Shown here in pieces: positions 61,416 through 64,000 of a DNA stretch of 64,000 bases. Positions within the stretch are counted from its first letter, which is position 1; each line of letters opens with the position of its first letter. Source of the DNA: Spisula solida (Eukaryota > Mollusca > Bivalvia > Venerida > Mactridae); the NCBI GenBank assembly GCA_947247005.1, contig OX365946.1:8006453-8070452 (forward strand), read 5' to 3'. The notes beneath the pieces are model-generated. The model did not search any database. It was not told the origin of the DNA and worked only from the letters and a program-made list of their open reading frames with translations. Made by a program: the position numbers and the translations under genes.

Positions 61416-62295
61416 ATATGTGTAATATACCTGTACGGGTACCACTTGCATCCCTGCGTTTAACAATGATTTAAATGCCTGTATATTAGGTTAGCCATGG
61501 TCATGAATCTGTGACGAAAAGTTAATTGTCATTGAGCATGTTTTGTTTCACAAAGTTAATTATAGTTACTAGTTTTATTTGAAGAAACTATTAAATGTCC
61601 ATCAGTTGATTGCTTCATTTACACATATTGAGTTGTGGAATTGATTAATCAAATTAAATTCTAATTATTTATTAATCAATAGAATCATACGTTAATATCC
61701 TTTAAAATCAGGCACATTAATTACAAAGCTCAATAATAATTGTTTGGCAGCTGGTTTTACTGGTTGCATGCTTAAGGAAACACATAATACATGCATGCAA
61801 TATCCAAAAACACGTACGAGGATTTCACAACGTAGTACTCGTATGCATTGCTTTAAAAAATTAAAAGACTGTCGTTTTAGACAAAAACGTATTGTTTGTG
61901 CAATATTGTATGTGCATTCCGTGTCCGATTTTTTTTAATCTGTGAGACTAGCCTTACATATAACCCATACAATCAAAGTTCATTGTTTCCAGTGCATGTT
62001 CTCATGGTATATAATGAGGGAATTTACACATGCAGAGTATTGAACAAATAGTATTTGATGTAATTTGATTTTATCGCCATTAATCCCAGATTTGAGATAT
62101 TTAACATTATGCTATATTTTTGTTTTTTTGTTTTATGTCCCTTTCTTATCGTGCAAATTATTTTGAAGAGGACAAACGCCTCGGATTGATGTTGCCGTTC
62201 TATGCAATATCGCGTCATGTCAAAACATGTATAGATGACATTTGTCAAATAATTTGATCAGTTCTAATTTTGTTGGCATGCATACATTTTTTTAT

Positions 62296-62384
62296 ATTAA
62301 GTCAGACAGGGAATAATACTGATATAAACTATTTTCTGTGCTCGGCTAGTTAAGCTGAGTGCTGCTTTCCCTGTCGGACTTAAT
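62296..62384. mobile_element. 89-bp mini-element with 17-bp inverted ends containing the tail block
   Basis: attaagtcagacaggga (62296-62312) and the complement of 62368-62384 differ at one base. Between them sits the family block gtgctcggctagttaagctg. This is the only member seen with both ends and is probably a minimal deletion derivative. Confidence 0.6.
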
Positions 62385-62872
62385 ATTATCTTTTTGTAAA
62401 TATTTAAAGCCAAACACATCGACCACAGGAAGATTCAGCTTTACATAAATATAACATCGGTTTATACAAGGAAACAGTCATCACAATACATTTAACATGA
62501 TACCATTATATGCAAATAATATACGACCTGACAAATATCATCGGTTTATGATTTCACTGGATTGTCGCGATGGTGTAACGTATATAATAATGCACGGTTG
62601 TTTAAAATAACTCCGTCGTTCGGCTTTATCAAATTTAAGCGAGACTGCATATTAGATTATTATACCCCATGGGAATATATTGGCAGACAAAATCTTATAA
62701 TATAGCGACTATGAGTGATTGCGGTTGCGGTTTTGAACTAAAATATCTAACATGGTATCTAATTTTGTTCTGATAGCTGTCTTTATGCAACCACCATTAT
62801 GTGGTTTGTTTTTGTGTTCTAATATACAATAGTGTGCTTGTTTTTCAGCATCGATTGTTAGAATGAAAGCCT

Positions 62873-62930
62873 TTAGTGCGCCTAGGATAATGTAATGAGT
62901 AAACAAACATGAATCGATTTGGACAACTAT
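62873..62930. repeat. Solo terminus of the foldback family seen at 3603-4012
   Basis: tagtgcgcctaggataatgt followed by aaacaaacatgaatcgattt matches segments a and b of the foldback element. No partner arm was found nearby. Confidence 0.6.
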
Positions 62931-63689
62931 TACTAAATTATTTTTTTCCAAATAACTAAGTAGTAGTAAAGATACGGTCATGTTTGTATTACAACACCAC
63001 TGATACGGTACATATATCGAGCACGGCCAACTGATTTACTCGCCTGACGTCTAAGTAAAGACATGGCCGAAATAAATGGAACTCAATGAAATATGTCCTG
63101 GCAAATACAGGTACGTAACGTCACAGCGCCTGGCTGTGAAAGTGCTAATATTTTTATGTGGGATCCCCGCGTGAGCGCTCAACACAACAGTGACCTTAAT
63201 CTATTCGATAAGTGCCATTCGGTTATATACATTCGAACTGTATATTGCAAATACGTTTAAGTCTATTTTAGAAACCATTTTCTCGAACTGTGCTGAACTC
63301 CACAGACAGTTAACATGTCATCATCGAGTGTAACAACTGAACTACAACATAATCTAACCCTGCAATACGTGTTGTGTAACATCACAGTGAGTTATTCGAT
63401 TTCAAAAATGGTGCCACTTAAAATCAATCGATAGGAAAAACAATTTCATTGCGTAATGACACAAGTAGCATATTTACAAACGTCTGGCATGGCGGGTATT
63501 CATATGCCTTCATTTTCTTATGGAGTTATGATAAACAAATCGTTCAATTAGTTATGAAGAAGTTATACATACATGTTTGATAACTTGATTCTTCATTACA
63601 TGTATTGAAACTGAAGTGGGTTCAAACATCAGTCATGAAATGTACAGGATTTCATTTTATAGTATATTATATTAGTATAACATGTGCAT

Positions 63690-63850
63690 TAACATTGTTG
63701 AACTGTATAAGCATGGATACAACTGTAAAGTATATCTATGAGCGAGATGTTACTAGATCGTTATGGAAGGGTCAATTTGTACTGGTTAGGATACAGACCA
63801 GGAAAAAAACAATTACGCAAACCGGCCGCCGACTATATCAATGAAAGTTT
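63690..63850 (+). repeat. Dispersed repeat copy, open frame retained (pair with 12700-12890)
   Basis: It lies within a 79-codon open frame (63605-63844) whose last part, LWKGQFVLVRIQTRKK, is matched by the decayed copy at 12.8 kb. The function is unknown; it may be the end of a transposon protein or a processed gene fragment. Confidence 0.35.
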
Positions 63851-64000
63851 GTTTAGAACGGCGACAAACCCGAACCAACATAATTTGTAGACAGCATTCA
63901 CCATTTGTGAATTCGTCTGCAGAGCAATTCTGTTTACCATTCAAGGAATTTGCAGTTCAAATACAACTGTATTATTTGAATTTTGATAAGGGAAATTAAT

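Larger units (their letters stand above)
61420..64000. other. 3' end of window: repeats only
   Basis: It contains the mini-element at 62296-62384, a foldback terminus at 62873-62930 and the 63.7-kb dispersed repeat. No recognised gene. Confidence 0.4.

Overview
The window reads as animal nuclear DNA. It is AT-rich, almost all open frames are short, protein-coding sequence is split by GT-AG introns, and the rest is crowded with decayed transposable elements and tandem repeats. The repeat types point to a mollusc, probably a bivalve: a Helitron-like element with internal direct repeats, CCGT-rich short inverted-repeat elements, and a family with internal tandem repeats that resembles bivalve pearl elements. 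This placement is an inference and the species is not identified. No operons, CRISPR arrays or intact viral genomes were seen.

One protein-coding gene is clearly recognisable: a plus-strand synaptotagmin. Its membrane segment and both C2 domains lie in four exons (42335-43194, 45360-45480, 47648-47819, 52185-52413) with fully compatible splice phases and a normal stop. An exon about 8.7 kb upstream (33417-33591) has good splice sites, a matching phase-1 donor and seven cysteines, and probably encodes the extracellular/lumenal N-terminus. The first exon with the start codon was not identified with confidence. The C2 domains keep the calcium-binding aspartates of the SYT3/6/9/10 type, so the product should be a calcium-regulated membrane-trafficking protein.

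Layout: (1) 1-17.9 kb holds a degenerate direct tandem segmental duplication, unit about 8 kb, with copies at roughly 1.4-9.3 and 9.5-16.5 kb. Younger insertions sit in one copy and are missing from the other, so the paralog acts as an empty-site control. (2) 18.7-20.9 kb is a decayed Tc1/mariner-like transposon with 33-bp inverted repeats. (3) 21.9-33 kb has further dispersed repeats, a 744-bp inverted-repeat element and a long stretch with nothing recognised. (4) 33.4-52.4 kb is the synaptotagmin locus, whose introns carry several transposons; one transposon end lies about 35 bp upstream of the C2B splice acceptor. (5) 52.4-64 kb is the 3' flank with a tRNA-derived SINE, several MITEs, minisatellites and more dispersed repeats.

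No undescribed multi-gene system was found. The points most worth a second look are the cysteine-rich ectodomain exon joined to a synaptotagmin, the interlocked foldback element with its empty site, the pair of MITEs whose outer ends look swapped, and the transposon end abutting a splice acceptor.
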